Origin: an uncultured Faecalibacterium sp.
GTDB taxonomy: Bacteria; Bacillota; Clostridia; Oscillospirales; Ruminococcaceae
Reading direction: 5' to 3'
Length of the DNA stretch: 19,685 nt
NCBI GenBank assembly: GCA_934540955.1
Contig: CAKTCY010000043.1
Location: forward strand, 1-19,685
This document shows, piece by piece, positions 1 through 6,715 of the stretch. The number at the start of each line of letters is the position of its first letter. Position 1 is the stretch's first letter. The notes beneath the pieces are model-generated. The model saw only the letters and a program-made list of their open reading frames with translations, was not told where the DNA came from and did no database searches. Both the position numbers and the translations under genes were made by a program.

Positions 1-429
1 ATGACCCTGTGCCCGGAGACCATGGGCAAGGTGGGGCAGCTGGGCACGCTGGACGAGGTGCTGGCGCTGTGCGGCGTAGACAGCCGCATTACCCCCTGCA
101 TCGACTTCGGCCACCTGAACGCCCGAACGCTGGGCGGCATCCGAACCAAGGCAGACTATGCCGCTATTCTGGACCGCATGACTGAGGTGCTGGGCGATGA
201 CCGCGCCCGGCAGTTCCATGTGCACTTCTCCCGCATCGAGTACTCGGCGGGCGGCGAAAAGCGCCACTGGACCTTTGCCGATACTCAGTTCGGCCCGGAG
301 CCCCAGCCCCTGATGGAGCTGCTGGCACAGCGGCAGCTGACCCCGGTGGTCATCTGCGAGAGCGCGGGCACACAGGCCGAGGATGCGCAGACGATGCAGC
401 AAATGTACCGCGCAGCGCGGAAGGCGTAA
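1..429 (+). CDS. endonuclease IV-like TIM-barrel protein (5' truncated)
   Basis: This is the C-terminal part of a sugar-isomerase/AP-endonuclease-2 type TIM barrel, cut by the window edge; the ATG at base 1 is probably an internal Met, because about half of the ~270-residue family length is missing. Metal-ligand positions of the endonuclease IV family can be followed in order: Glu6 (PETMGK), Asp35 and His38 (CIDFGHLNA), His73/His75 (FHVHFSRIEY), His89 (EKRHW) and Glu120 (VVICES). The family either cleaves DNA at abasic sites with a trinuclear zinc centre or, in divergent members, isomerises sugars. The IDFGHLNA and HFSRIEY motifs are typical of the clostridial Nfo-like subgroup, but true AP-endonuclease activity is an inference. 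The stop is followed by a T-rich stretch and then the efp promoter, so it is not co-transcribed with efp by necessity. Confidence 0.75.
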   Translation: MTLCPETMGKVGQLGTLDEVLALCGVDSRITPCIDFGHLNARTLGGIRTKADYAAILDRMTEVLGDDRARQFHVHFSRIEYSAGGEKRHWTFADTQFGPEPQPLMELLAQRQLTPVVICESAGTQAEDAQTMQQMYRAARKA

Positions 430-468
430 AAGATTTTGTGTTTTTATCGTCTTTTTTGCCCAAACCCC

Positions 469-497
469 TTGCCAAACCGGGGCAGATTGGGTAAAAT
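469..497 (+). promoter_or_regulatory. sigma-A type promoter of efp
   Basis: TTGCCA (469-474), a 17-base spacer and TAAAAT (492-497). It lies about 50 bases upstream of the efp start and gives a short leader. A GC-rich inverted stretch (CCCC near 465 with GGGG near 480) overlaps the spacer and is probably coincidental. Confidence 0.6.
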
Positions 498-548
498 AAA
501 TAGAGATATGCGTTAAGCATCTGAGATTAAATTTATGGAGGAATTCCT

Positions 549-1106
549 ATGATTTCTGCAGGCGAGTTTCGCAATGGCGTGACCTTTGAGCAGGACGGCC
601 AGGTTCTTCAGGTCGTTGAGTTCCAGCACGTCAAGCCCGGCAAGGGCGCTGCCTTTGTCCGTACCAAGACCAAGAACGTCATCACCGGCTCTGTGGTCGA
701 GACCAGCTACAACCCCACCGCAAAGTTCCCGCAGGCTTTCATCGAGCGTAAGGACGTGACTTACAGCTACGAGGACGGCGACCTGTACCACTTCATGGAC
801 AACGAGACCTACGATGACATCCCCGTCAACGCAGCCGATGTGCCCGATAACTTCAAGTTCTGCAAGGAGAACGAGCTGTGCAAGCTGCTGAGCTACAAGG
901 GCAAGGTGTTCAGCGTCGAGATCCCCAACTTCATCGAGCTGGAAGTCACCCAGACCGAGCCGGGTGTCAAGGGCAACACTGCTACCAACACCCTGAAGCC
1001 CGCTACCGTTGAGACCGGCGCCGAGATCCGTGTGCCTCTGTTCATCAACGAGGGCGATCACATCCGCATCGATACCCGCACCGGCGAGTATATGGAGCGC
1101 GTCTGA
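549..1106 (+). CDS. efp: elongation factor P
   Basis: EF-P binds between the P and E sites of ribosomes stalled on polyproline and promotes peptide-bond formation. The 185 residues match the family length: an N-terminal KOW-like domain (1-65), then two OB-fold domains (about 66-127 and 128-185). The tip loop reads VKPGKGAAF, with Lys32 at the position that is modified (beta-lysylated in E. coli, 5-aminopentanolated in Bacillus) or left bare elsewhere. The C-terminal signature [22 protein letters not shown] is intact. The start is fixed by TGGAGGA about 6 bases upstream of ATG 549. The gene has its own promoter (469-497) and intrinsic terminator (1129-1153). No EpmA or YmfI-type modification gene is in the window. 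Confidence 0.97.
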   Translation: MISAGEFRNGVTFEQDGQVLQVVEFQHVKPGKGAAFVRTKTKNVITGSVVETSYNPTAKFPQAFIERKDVTYSYEDGDLYHFMDNETYDDIPVNAADVPDNFKFCKENELCKLLSYKGKVFSVEIPNFIELEVTQTEPGVKGNTATNTLKPATVETGAEIRVPLFINEGDHIRIDTRTGEYMERV

Positions 1107-1128
1107 TCATTTGTCGCATACCGGGCAG

Positions 1129-1153
1129 CGGGCAACCGTTTGCCCGGTTTTTT
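1129..1153 (+). terminator. intrinsic terminator after efp
   Basis: CGGGCAA (1129-1135) pairs with TTGCCCG (1140-1146) around a 4-base loop, followed by G and six T residues (1148-1153). It sits 23 bases after the efp stop and just before the ribosome site of the next gene, so it may be partly read through. Confidence 0.8.
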
Positions 1154-1180
1154 GTATGATAAGTTAGGAGGGCATTTCAG

Positions 1181-1756
1181 ATGGAACTGAACAAGAAAGC
1201 AGCCTACCTGCAGGGCCTGGTGGACGGTCTGGGCGTGGATGAGAGCACCAAAGAGGGCAAGATCATCAAGGCCATGGCCGCACTGCTGGGCGAGATGGCC
1301 GATGCCATTGCCGCCATGGACGAGGATCTGACCCACGCCTACGACCAGATCAACGATCTGAGCGAGGAGCTGGAGGATCTGGAGGCCGACCTGTACGAGG
1401 ACGAGGATGCCGAGGACGAGGACGACGACGCAGCCGACGAGGATGAGGATGCGGGAGATGACGACATCGCCAGCGAGCCCTTCTACGAGGTAGCCTGCCC
1501 CGCCTGCGGCGAGACCGTCTATGTCAGCGAGGATGATCTGGATGCAGGCGAAGCCAACTGCGCCCACTGCGGCGTGACCTTTGAGGTCGCACTGGAAGGC
1601 GACGAGGACGAAGCCAAGGACGCCCCTGTGCAGTACGAGGTGACCTGCCCCGCCTGCGGCAGCACCGCCGTATTTGAAGAGGACGAGCTGCTGGACGGCG
1701 CACCCAAGTGCCCCAACTGCGGCGAGCCGCTGGACTTTGAGGTGACCGAGGAGTAA
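1181..1756 (+). CDS. CD1247-type N-terminal domain protein with two zinc ribbons
   Basis: A 191-residue protein of unknown function. Residues 1-60 form a predicted helical domain (MELNKKAAYLQGLVDGLGVD...) that I recognise as the CD1247 N-terminal domain family of clostridia. Residues about 60-95 are an extremely acidic low-complexity linker (runs of Asp/Glu). Two C-terminal zinc ribbons follow, each with CPACG...C-x2-CG spacing: CPACGETV paired with CAHCG, and CPACGSTA paired with CPNCG. The ribbons are near duplicates of each other, including the acidic residues between the Cys pairs. AGGAGG lies about 9 bases before ATG 1181. It directly follows efp, with only the efp terminator between. 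Zinc binding is well supported; nucleic-acid or protein binding is inference. Confidence 0.85.
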   Translation: MELNKKAAYLQGLVDGLGVDESTKEGKIIKAMAALLGEMADAIAAMDEDLTHAYDQINDLSEELEDLEADLYEDEDAEDEDDDAADEDEDAGDDDIASEPFYEVACPACGETVYVSEDDLDAGEANCAHCGVTFEVALEGDEDEAKDAPVQYEVTCPACGSTAVFEEDELLDGAPKCPNCGEPLDFEVTEE

Positions 1757-1781
1757 ACGCTTCTTCATCGCCCGTGAAGAG

Positions 1782-1817
1782 GCAATTTGGGAAAATCAGC
1801 AGATTTTCCCAAATTGC
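1782..1817. repeat. perfect 16-bp inverted repeat downstream of the zinc-ribbon gene
   Basis: GCAATTTGGGAAAATC (1782-1797) is exactly inverted at 1802-1817 around the loop AGCA. It begins 26 bases after the stop at 1756. The flanks are AT-rich but there is no clean T run on either strand, so it is not a textbook terminator. It could still end transcription of the zinc-ribbon gene, or it could be a dispersed palindromic element (compare 6654-6689). Confidence 0.75.
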
Positions 1818-1840
1818 AATTTAAAACAAAATTCCTTATA

Positions 1841-1881
1841 AAAAACGCAATGCCGGACAGTCCGCAGACTGTCCGGCATTG
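1841..1881 (-). terminator. intrinsic terminator of the 95-residue unknown gene
   Basis: CAATGCCGGACAGTC (1848-1862) pairs with GACTGTCCGGCATTG (1867-1881) around a 4-base loop. On the minus strand the stem is followed within two bases by T residues (A run at 1841-1845 on the plus strand). It lies 17 bases beyond the stop of the minus-strand gene at 1898. Confidence 0.85.
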
Positions 1882-1897
1882 TTCACTTTAATTTGCT

Positions 1898-2185
1898 TCA
1901 GCGGTTCTCGTTGGCCTTCTGCAGCCAGATGCCGCCGATGTCCAGCGCATTGTACAGGCCGTGCTTGGTGGTCTGACGCGCTACGCGCTCCTGCGGTGCC
2001 TTGGTGGTATCCGTAGAAAGCAGCATCAGGTGCACCTTGTCGGCTACCTGCTGTTCGCCCACCGGGGTGGTGGTCAAAATCTGCAGATACAGCACATAGG
2101 GATCGGTCATGCTGCCGTAATACAGCTCGTTGTCCTTGCGGACGAGGGGCTTGCCTTTATAAGTCAGTTTTGGTGTATATGCCAT
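1898..2185 (-). CDS. conserved hypothetical protein, 95 residues
   Basis: I do not recognise a named family. The protein is soluble, with no signal peptide or membrane segment. It begins MAYTPKLTYKGKPLVRKDNE, continues with YYGSMTDPYVLYLQIL, and has a central basic stretch (KAPQERVARQTTKHG) before LYNALDIGGIWLQKA. The tidy beta-rich start and the well-kept Gly/Pro/Tyr positions suggest a conserved small protein rather than a chance frame. The start is set by GGGAGG about 9 bases upstream of the ATG, and the gene has its own promoter (2218-2247) and terminator (1841-1881), so it is a monocistronic unit divergent from the SGNH esterase gene. Function is unknown. Confidence 0.8.
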   Translation of the reverse strand: MAYTPKLTYKGKPLVRKDNELYYGSMTDPYVLYLQILTTTPVGEQQVADKVHLMLLSTDTTKAPQERVARQTTKHGLYNALDIGGIWLQKANENR

Positions 2186-2217
2186 CGTGAAAGCCTCCCT
2201 ATCATTTAATTCATCTT

Positions 2218-2247
2218 AGTATAACACATCCTGCCTATAGGATGCAA
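2218..2247 (-). promoter_or_regulatory. promoter of the 95-residue unknown gene
   Basis: On the minus strand TTGCAT (2247-2242), an 18-base spacer and TATACT (2223-2218). The leader to the ATG at 2185 is about 25 bases. Confidence 0.65.
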
Positions 2248-2256
2248 GCGTTTGCG
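2243..2256 (-). promoter_or_regulatory. cre-like / LacI-family-like operator overlapping a -35 box
   Basis: Minus strand CGCAAACGCTTGCA matches the relaxed catabolite-responsive element pattern TGNNARCGNNWNCA at all fixed positions but the first. It overlaps the -35 hexamer at 2242-2247, where binding would repress. This is a pattern match only. Confidence 0.3.
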
Positions 2257-2270
2257 GCAGGGCTCTGTCT

Positions 2271-2305
2271 GTTTTGCACCAAAACTGCCCCGCACCGTGC
2301 AAAAC
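2271..2305. promoter_or_regulatory. 9-bp inverted repeat between divergent promoters
   Basis: GTTTTGCAC (2271-2279) is exactly inverted as GTGCAAAAC (2297-2305) with 17 bases between. It sits midway between the -35 boxes of the two divergent genes, so it may be a shared operator or looping site. No cognate regulator is encoded nearby. Confidence 0.4.
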
Positions 2306-2332
2306 CGGCGGCACATTTTTGGCAAATGGGGC

Positions 2333-2360
2333 TTGCTGTTGGGGGCAGTTATGCTATACT
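2333..2360 (+). promoter_or_regulatory. promoter of the SGNH esterase gene
   Basis: TTGCTG (2333-2338), a 16-base spacer and TATACT (2355-2360), about 46 bases upstream of ATG 2407. Confidence 0.6.
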
Positions 2361-2406
2361 ATAAATAGAACAGCCCGTACTCCGGGCCCAAAGCGAGGGA
2401 ACGACA

Positions 2407-3306
2407 ATGGCAGATTATCAGGAATACCGGCGGCGCATCCTGCACCGGCGCTGGCGCAGGGTGTTTATCATCGTTGCCCTTCTGGCGCTTTTGGCTCTGC
2501 TGGGCGCCATCGGCATCCTGTGGAAGGTGCTGCACCGGGAGCGCGTGGATACCGCCCTGAGCCAGAACACCATTCTGCGGCAGCTGACCACGGACAACAC
2601 ATGGAACACGGTCAGCTACCCGCTGGCGCGGCAGCTGCGGGTGCAGACGCTGGCGGACAGTACGGAAACGGCGCTGGACTTCCGCATGGCGGCGCTGCCG
2701 GCCAGCGCTCCGGTGGAAAAAAGCTGGTTTGCGCAGGCCAGCTTTGTGGGCGACAGCCTGACGCAGGGGTTACAGATCTACGATACCGGCCTGCCCGGGG
2801 CGCAGTTTTGCGCCTATAAGGGGGTAGGCCCCAACGCCTTTGTCAACGGCACCAGCTGCAAGCGGGTGGACGGCGTGACAGAGATTCCGCTGGACGCGAT
2901 GACCGCCCAGCAGCCCAAGGCCGTCTATGTGCTGCTGGGCAGCAATGTGCTGGGACGGGACACCGACTACACCAGCTTTCTGACCTATTATCGTCTGATG
3001 CTGGACATGATCAGTCAGGCGCTGCCGGATGCAAAGATCTATGTGCAGTCTATCACGCCGGTGCGGCCGGAGGTGAGCGCACAGGAAAACCACGCAGGGC
3101 TGAACCGCGACCGCCTGTGCCGCATCAACAACGAACTTGCCGCCATTGCGCTGGAAAAGGACTGCTACTTCCTGAACCTGTGGGAGGTACTGGCAGACGA
3201 AAACGGCGACCTGATCGAAAGCTACGCCCAGCCGGACGGTTACCACATCAAGCCGGAGGGCTACGCCGCATGGGTGGACTACCTTTGCAGCCACACAATG
3301 GAATGA
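2407..3306 (+). CDS. membrane-anchored SGNH/GDSL-type esterase
   Basis: A 299-residue protein with a short basic cytoplasmic start (RRRILHRRWRR), one membrane segment at about 19-39 (VFIIVALLALLALLGAIGIL) and an extracellular SGNH hydrolase domain from about 105. Block I is FVGDSLTQG with the nucleophile Ser117. The block III region reads YVLLGSN. Block V is QPDGYHIKPEGY, giving the Asp277/His280 pair of the triad. The family removes acyl groups, often O-acetyl from peptidoglycan, other cell-wall polymers or dietary glycans; the substrate cannot be read from sequence. The absence of a signal-peptidase site after the membrane segment points to anchoring rather than secretion. It has its own promoter and terminator and is divergent from the 95-residue gene. 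Confidence 0.88.
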   Translation: MADYQEYRRRILHRRWRRVFIIVALLALLALLGAIGILWKVLHRERVDTALSQNTILRQLTTDNTWNTVSYPLARQLRVQTLADSTETALDFRMAALPASAPVEKSWFAQASFVGDSLTQGLQIYDTGLPGAQFCAYKGVGPNAFVNGTSCKRVDGVTEIPLDAMTAQQPKAVYVLLGSNVLGRDTDYTSFLTYYRLMLDMISQALPDAKIYVQSITPVRPEVSAQENHAGLNRDRLCRINNELAAIALEKDCYFLNLWEVLADENGDLIESYAQPDGYHIKPEGYAAWVDYLCSHTME

Positions 3307-3313
3307 AAAGTAT

Positions 3314-3345
3314 AAAAGGCGCTGTCCTTGCGGACAGCGCCTTTT
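3314..3345. terminator. bidirectional intrinsic terminator between esterase gene and fhs
   Basis: AAAAGGCGCTGTCC (3314-3327) pairs with GGACAGCGCCTTTT (3332-3345) around TTGC. The A tract and T tract make it work on both strands, for the two convergent genes. Confidence 0.9.
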
Positions 3346-3366
3346 GCGTTTTATCGGACTTTTTTA

Positions 3367-5028
3367 TCAGAACAGACCAGTGATCTTGCCGTCGGCGTCC
3401 ACATCGATGTTCACGGCGGCGGGCTTTTTGGGCAGGCCGGGCATGGTCATGATACTGCCGCAGATCACCACCACAAAGCCTGCACCGGCGGCCAGACGCA
3501 CCTCGCGCACCTCCATGGTGAAGCCGGTGGGCGCACCGGTCAGCTTGGCGTTGTCGCTGAAGCTGTACTGGGTCTTGGCGATGCAGACGGGCAGGTTGCC
3601 GTAGCCCATCTCGGTCAGCTCGGCCAGCGTCTTGCTGGCGGCGGCGCTGTAATTCACGCCGTCGGCGCGGTAGATCTTGGTGGCAATGGCGTTGATCTTG
3701 TCCTTCAGGGGCATCTCCAGCGGGTAGGTGTACTGGATGGGACGATCCTCCAGAATCTCCAACACCTTCTCAGCCAGTGCCTTGCCGCCCTCGCCGCCCT
3801 TGGCGAACACCTCGCTCAGCACGCAGGGCACGCCCTGCTCGGCGCAGACCTGCTCCACATAGGCCTGCTCCTCGGCGGTGTCGGTGGGGAAGGCGTTGAT
3901 GGCCACCACCACCGGCAGACCGAAGCCGTTCTTCAGGTTGTCGATGTGACGGATCAGGTTGGAGGCACCGGCTTTGACGGCCTCGAGATTGGGCTGGTTC
4001 AGGTCTGCCTTGGCTACGCCGCCGTGGCTCTTGAGGGCGCGCACGGTAGCCACCAGCACACAGGCAGAGGGGGCAATACCGGCATAGCGGCACTTAATAT
4101 CCAGGAACTTCTCCGCGCCCAGATCGGCACCGAAGCCAGCTTCGGTAATGGTGTAGTCTGCCAGCGAAAGGCTGAGCTTGGTGGCCAGCACGCTGTTGCA
4201 GCCGTGAGCAATGTTGGCAAAGGGGCCGCCGTGGATGATGGCGGGGTTGTTTTCCAGCGTCTGCACAAGGTTCGGGTCCAGTGCGTCCTTCAGCAGGGCG
4301 GTCATGGCACCGGCTGCGCCGATCTCACCGGCAGTCACCGGCTTGCCGTCGTAGGTGTAGGCACACACGATGCGGGACAGCCGCTCCTTCAGGTCGGAGA
4401 TGCTGGTGGCAAGGCAGAAGATGGCCATGACCTCGCTGGCTACGGTAATGTCAAAGCCGTCCTCGCGGGGGGTGCCGTTCACCTTGCCGCCCAGACCGTC
4501 CACGATGAAGCGCAGCTGCCGGTCGTTCATGTCCATGCAGCGCTTCCATGTAATGCGGCGGGGGTCGATATTCAGCGGGTTGCCCTGCTGGATGCTGTTG
4601 TCGATCATGGCAGCCAGCAGGTTGTTGGCGGTGCCAATGGCGTGCAGGTCGCCGGTAAAGTGCAGGTTGATGTCCTCCATGGGCACCACCTGTGCGTAGC
4701 CGCCGCCGGCAGCGCCGCCCTTTACGCCGAACACGGGGCCAAGGCTGGGCTCGCGCAGGCAGAGCATGGTCTTTTTGCCCAGTGCGTTCATGGCGTCAGC
4801 CAGACCCACACTGGTAGTGGTCTTGCCCTCACCGGCAGGGGTGGGGCTGATGGCAGTGACAAGGATCAGCTTGCCCTGCTTTTTGGCGTTGTGGATCAGC
4901 CGGTGGTCGATCTTGGCCTTGTAACGGCCATAGGGGATCACACTTTCGTCCTCCAGACCCAGCTGGGCTGCAATCTGGGTGATCGGTTTCATTTTGGCTT
5001 CCTGCGCGATCTCGATATCGGTTTTCAT
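3367..5028 (-). CDS. fhs: formate-tetrahydrofolate ligase
   Basis: Catalyses ATP-dependent formation of 10-formyl-THF from formate and THF, feeding purine synthesis and formyl-Met-tRNA. The protein is 553 residues, against about 556 for the family. The N-terminal nucleotide loop reads [14 protein letters not shown] (about residues 65-78), followed by the family motifs [36 protein letters not shown] and [15 protein letters not shown] in order. The C-terminal part ends in [12 protein letters not shown]. The open frame continues 15 codons upstream, but ATG 5028 is chosen because AGGAGG lies about 8 bases before it and MKTDIEIAQ is the normal family N-terminus. The longer form would start inside the riboswitch terminator region. 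A ZTP riboswitch (5082-5160) precedes it. Confidence 0.97.
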   Translation of the reverse strand: MKTDIEIAQEAKMKPITQIAAQLGLEDESVIPYGRYKAKIDHRLIHNAKKQGKLILVTAISPTPAGEGKTTTSVGLADAMNALGKKTMLCLREPSLGPVFGVKGGAAGGGYAQVVPMEDINLHFTGDLHAIGTANNLLAAMIDNSIQQGNPLNIDPRRITWKRCMDMNDRQLRFIVDGLGGKVNGTPREDGFDITVASEVMAIFCLATSISDLKERLSRIVCAYTYDGKPVTAGEIGAAGAMTALLKDALDPNLVQTLENNPAIIHGGPFANIAHGCNSVLATKLSLSLADYTITEAGFGADLGAEKFLDIKCRYAGIAPSACVLVATVRALKSHGGVAKADLNQPNLEAVKAGASNLIRHIDNLKNGFGLPVVVAINAFPTDTAEEQAYVEQVCAEQGVPCVLSEVFAKGGEGGKALAEKVLEILEDRPIQYTYPLEMPLKDKINAIATKIYRADGVNYSAAASKTLAELTEMGYGNLPVCIAKTQYSFSDNAKLTGAPTGFTMEVREVRLAAGAGFVVVICGSIMTMPGLPKKPAAVNIDVDADGKITGLF

Positions 5029-5048
5029 CAGACATCCTCCTTGATAGC

Positions 5049-5090
5049 AAAAAAGGACAGCTTTGCGCAGCAATTGCGCAAGGCTGCCCA
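5049..5090 (-). terminator. riboswitch-controlled intrinsic terminator before fhs
   Basis: On the minus strand GGGCAGC-c-TTGCGCA pairs with TGCGCAA-a-GCTGTCC, a 14-bp stem with one mismatch and a 5-base loop, then six T residues (A run 5049-5054 on the plus strand). The 5' arm shares GGGCAGC with the last strand of the ZTP aptamer, so ligand binding should block the terminator: a genetic ON switch. Confidence 0.85.
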
Positions 5091-5160
5091 GACGGTCGGC
5101 ATTGACATCCCATGCACCTCTGCACTGTGGTGCTCCACAAGGTTCCGTCAGCAGGGATGC
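5082..5160 (-). ncRNA. ZTP (pfl motif) riboswitch aptamer upstream of fhs
   Basis: Read on the minus strand. P1 is CATCCC paired with GGGATG. The J1/2 segment is GCTGACGGAAC. P2 is a TGTGG...CCACA hairpin. The conserved 3' domain is CAATGCCGACCGTCTGGGCA, with P3 as GCC/GGC. GACGG in J1/2 can form the pseudoknot with CCGTC in the P3 loop. These strings match the established ZTP/pfl consensus closely. The class senses ZTP/ZMP, which accumulate when 10-formyl-THF is short, and is known upstream of fhs, purH and glyA. A promoter lies 14 bases upstream and the terminator overlaps the 3' edge. Confidence 0.93.
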
Positions 5161-5173
5161 GGTCTATGCTGTA

Positions 5174-5203
5174 AAGATAGCACACCACCGGGGTGTTTGT
5201 CAA
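5174..5203 (-). promoter_or_regulatory. promoter of the ZTP riboswitch-fhs unit
   Basis: Minus strand TTGACA (5203-5198), an 18-base spacer and TATCTT (5179-5174). Transcription would start just before the aptamer. Confidence 0.7.
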
Positions 5204-5246
5204 GGAGGTACAGTTACAAAAATCACCCATAAATGCAGAAAATTTT

Positions 5247-5275
5247 TTGCGTTATCCAAGGGTTTGTGCTATACT
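5247..5275 (+). promoter_or_regulatory. promoter of the cysteine desulfurase operon
   Basis: TTGCGT (5247-5252), a 17-base spacer and TATACT (5270-5275), about 48 bases before ATG 5324. Confidence 0.6.
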
Positions 5276-5323
5276 TATTCTGGGTTATTATGAAAACAAC
5301 GACAGAAAGCAGGAAATCCGTTT

Positions 5324-6475
5324 ATGCTGCAAAACCCTCAGTTACATTATCTGGACAACGCGGCCACCACCATCGTAGCGCCCGAGGTGGCGGACGTCAT
5401 CGACAAGGCCATGCGGGAGCACTGGGCAAACCCCTCCAGCCTGTACGGCCCGGGCGCGCGCAGTGAAGAGGCTCTGAATGCCGCCCGCGCCGCCGTGGCG
5501 CGCACGCTGGGCTGCAAAAGCCGGGAGCTGTATTTTACCTCCTGCGGCAGCGAGAGCAACAATCTGGCGCTGCTGGGCGCGGTGCAGACCCGCACCTTCG
5601 GTAAGGGCATCGTGGTGTCCGGCTTCGAGCACCCCAGCGTGCAGCGGCCGCTGGAGCGGCTGGCAAAGCAGGGCTACGATGTTACCGTGGTAGCTCCCCG
5701 GGCAGACGGCACGCTGGATATTGCCGCTATGCTGGAGCGGGTGGACAAAAACACCATCCTTGTGGCCTGTATGATGGTGAACAACGAGATCGGTACCCGC
5801 AACGATGTGGAGCGCCTTGCCGCCGAGGTAAAGCGCCGCAACAGCCGCACCATCGTCCATGTGGACGCAGTGCAGGCGTGGATGCGTGTACCCATCAAGC
5901 TGGACAACATCGATACGCTCTCGGTGAGCGGCCACAAGATCCATGCCCCCAAGGGCATTGGTGCGCTCTACCTTTCCGACCGGCTGGTGCAGGCCTTCCA
6001 GCCGCCCTATCTGGGCGGCGAGCAGGAGCGGCAGCTGCGCCCCGGCACCGAAAACCTGCCCTACGCCATGGGTCTGGCCGCAGCGGCCACCCGTCTGGCA
6101 AAGACCATGAAGAGCCGGGACACCGCCATGCGTGCGCTGAACCGGCAGCTGCGGGAGGGGCTGAAGGCTTTCCCGGAGGTGGTCATCAACAGCCCGGAGA
6201 ACGCCGTGCCCGAGGTGCTGAACTTCAGCGAGATGTGCATCAAGAGCGAGACGATGCTGGCTTTTCTGGCGGAAGAGCAGATCTACGTTTCCTCTGCCAG
6301 CGCCTGCGGCCGTGGTCAGCCTAGCCACACGCTGGCAGCCATGGGGCGTGACCCGCTGGCCATCGATACCGCCATCCGGGTGTCCTTCTGCGCCGACAAC
6401 ACCCCGGAGGATGTGGATGCCTTCCTCAACCGCTTCGAGGACGGCATGAAGCATTTGCAGAAGATCAGAAAGTAA
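5324..6475 (+). CDS. cysteine desulfurase (NifS/IscS family, probable ThiI partner)
   Basis: A pyridoxal-phosphate enzyme that takes sulfur from cysteine as an enzyme persulfide and gives alanine. The 383 residues fit the family. Visible landmarks: YLDNAATT at 9-16, His103 in GFEHPSVQRPL, Asp181 in VHVDAVQ, the cofactor Lys205 in SGHK, and the persulfide Cys328 in SSASACGRG, where the catalytic loop is short as in group I/NifZ-type enzymes. AGGAAA lies about 9 bases before the ATG, a modest ribosome site. It is followed on the same strand by thiI, the arrangement known for nifZ-thiI in Bacillus, where the enzyme feeds 4-thiouridine formation rather than Fe-S clusters. No IscU/SufU scaffold gene is adjacent, which supports that role by inference. 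Confidence 0.93.
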   Translation: MLQNPQLHYLDNAATTIVAPEVADVIDKAMREHWANPSSLYGPGARSEEALNAARAAVARTLGCKSRELYFTSCGSESNNLALLGAVQTRTFGKGIVVSGFEHPSVQRPLERLAKQGYDVTVVAPRADGTLDIAAMLERVDKNTILVACMMVNNEIGTRNDVERLAAEVKRRNSRTIVHVDAVQAWMRVPIKLDNIDTLSVSGHKIHAPKGIGALYLSDRLVQAFQPPYLGGEQERQLRPGTENLPYAMGLAAAATRLAKTMKSRDTAMRALNRQLREGLKAFPEVVINSPENAVPEVLNFSEMCIKSETMLAFLAEEQIYVSSASACGRGQPSHTLAAMGRDPLAIDTAIRVSFCADNTPEDVDAFLNRFEDGMKHLQKIRK

Positions 6476-6487
6476 AACGGAAGCCGC

Positions 6488-6609
6488 AGAACGGCTGACA
6501 GTTTCTCTGAGGACCGTCCGCTGGGGTGGGACCCTGTTGCCCGCAGGGCAATAGGGCGGGCGATGGAATGGCCCGATTCGTGTCCGAAGAGAAAGCTGTC
6601 AGCCGTTCT
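6488..6609. other. unclassified structured element: long stem with four-way junction
   Basis: AGAACGGCTGACAG-TTTCTCT (6488-6508) pairs with AGAGAAA-(G)-CTGTCAGCCGTTCT (6588-6609), 21 bp with one bulged base. A symmetric GA/GA internal loop (6509-6510, 6586-6587) and GGAC/GTCC (6511-6514, 6582-6585) extend the stem. The closed junction holds three hairpins: GTCC/GGAC (6516-6519, 6529-6532), CCTGTTGCCC/GGGCAATAGG (6533-6542, 6546-6555) and CGGGC/GCCCG (6557-6561, 6571-6575). Nearly every base is accounted for. It begins 12 bases after the desulfurase stop. It could be a structured RNA in the operon transcript or a small non-autonomous mobile element with inverted ends; no target duplication is seen. 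Confidence 0.7.
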
Positions 6610-6610
6610 A

Positions 6611-6641
6611 TGGGGAGATACAGTTTGCCTGCACGACCCCA
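6611..6641 (+). other. small stem after the four-way-junction element
   Basis: TGGGG (6611-6615) pairs with CCCCA (6637-6641) around a 21-base loop, directly abutting the long structured element. Weak on its own. Confidence 0.3.
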
Positions 6642-6653
6642 ATTTGTGAAAGC

Positions 6654-6689
6654 GTGAATGGAAAATGACCGCGGTCATTTTCCATTCAC
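6654..6689. repeat. perfect 36-bp palindrome before thiI
   Basis: The half-site GTGAATGGAAAATGACCG (6654-6671) is exactly inverted with no spacer at 6672-6689. It is followed by AGATAAAAATAATT rather than a T run. It could be a cruciform-forming dispersed palindrome, a dimeric-protein site, or a hairpin that attenuates read-through from the desulfurase gene into thiI. Confidence 0.85.
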
Positions 6690-6715
6690 AGATAAAAATA
6701 ATTCATCCGCTGAAT

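Noticed and set aside
3328..5232. Open frame of 634 codons on the plus strand opposite fhs
   Set aside because: It mirrors the strongly supported fhs gene, has low-complexity His/Gly/Ala-rich translation, no ribosome site, and runs through the riboswitch and terminator.
5290..5323. Upstream ATG at 5290 as the start of a leader peptide before the cysteine desulfurase
   Set aside because: No ribosome site, the frame runs far into the gene out of register, and the product has no sense.
6556..6580. GGGCGATGG string resembling the start of a fluoride riboswitch
   Set aside because: The rest of the crcB motif (conserved ACCGCC-type strand and the 3' GAUGGCUCCU region) is absent, and the bases are used by the four-way junction.
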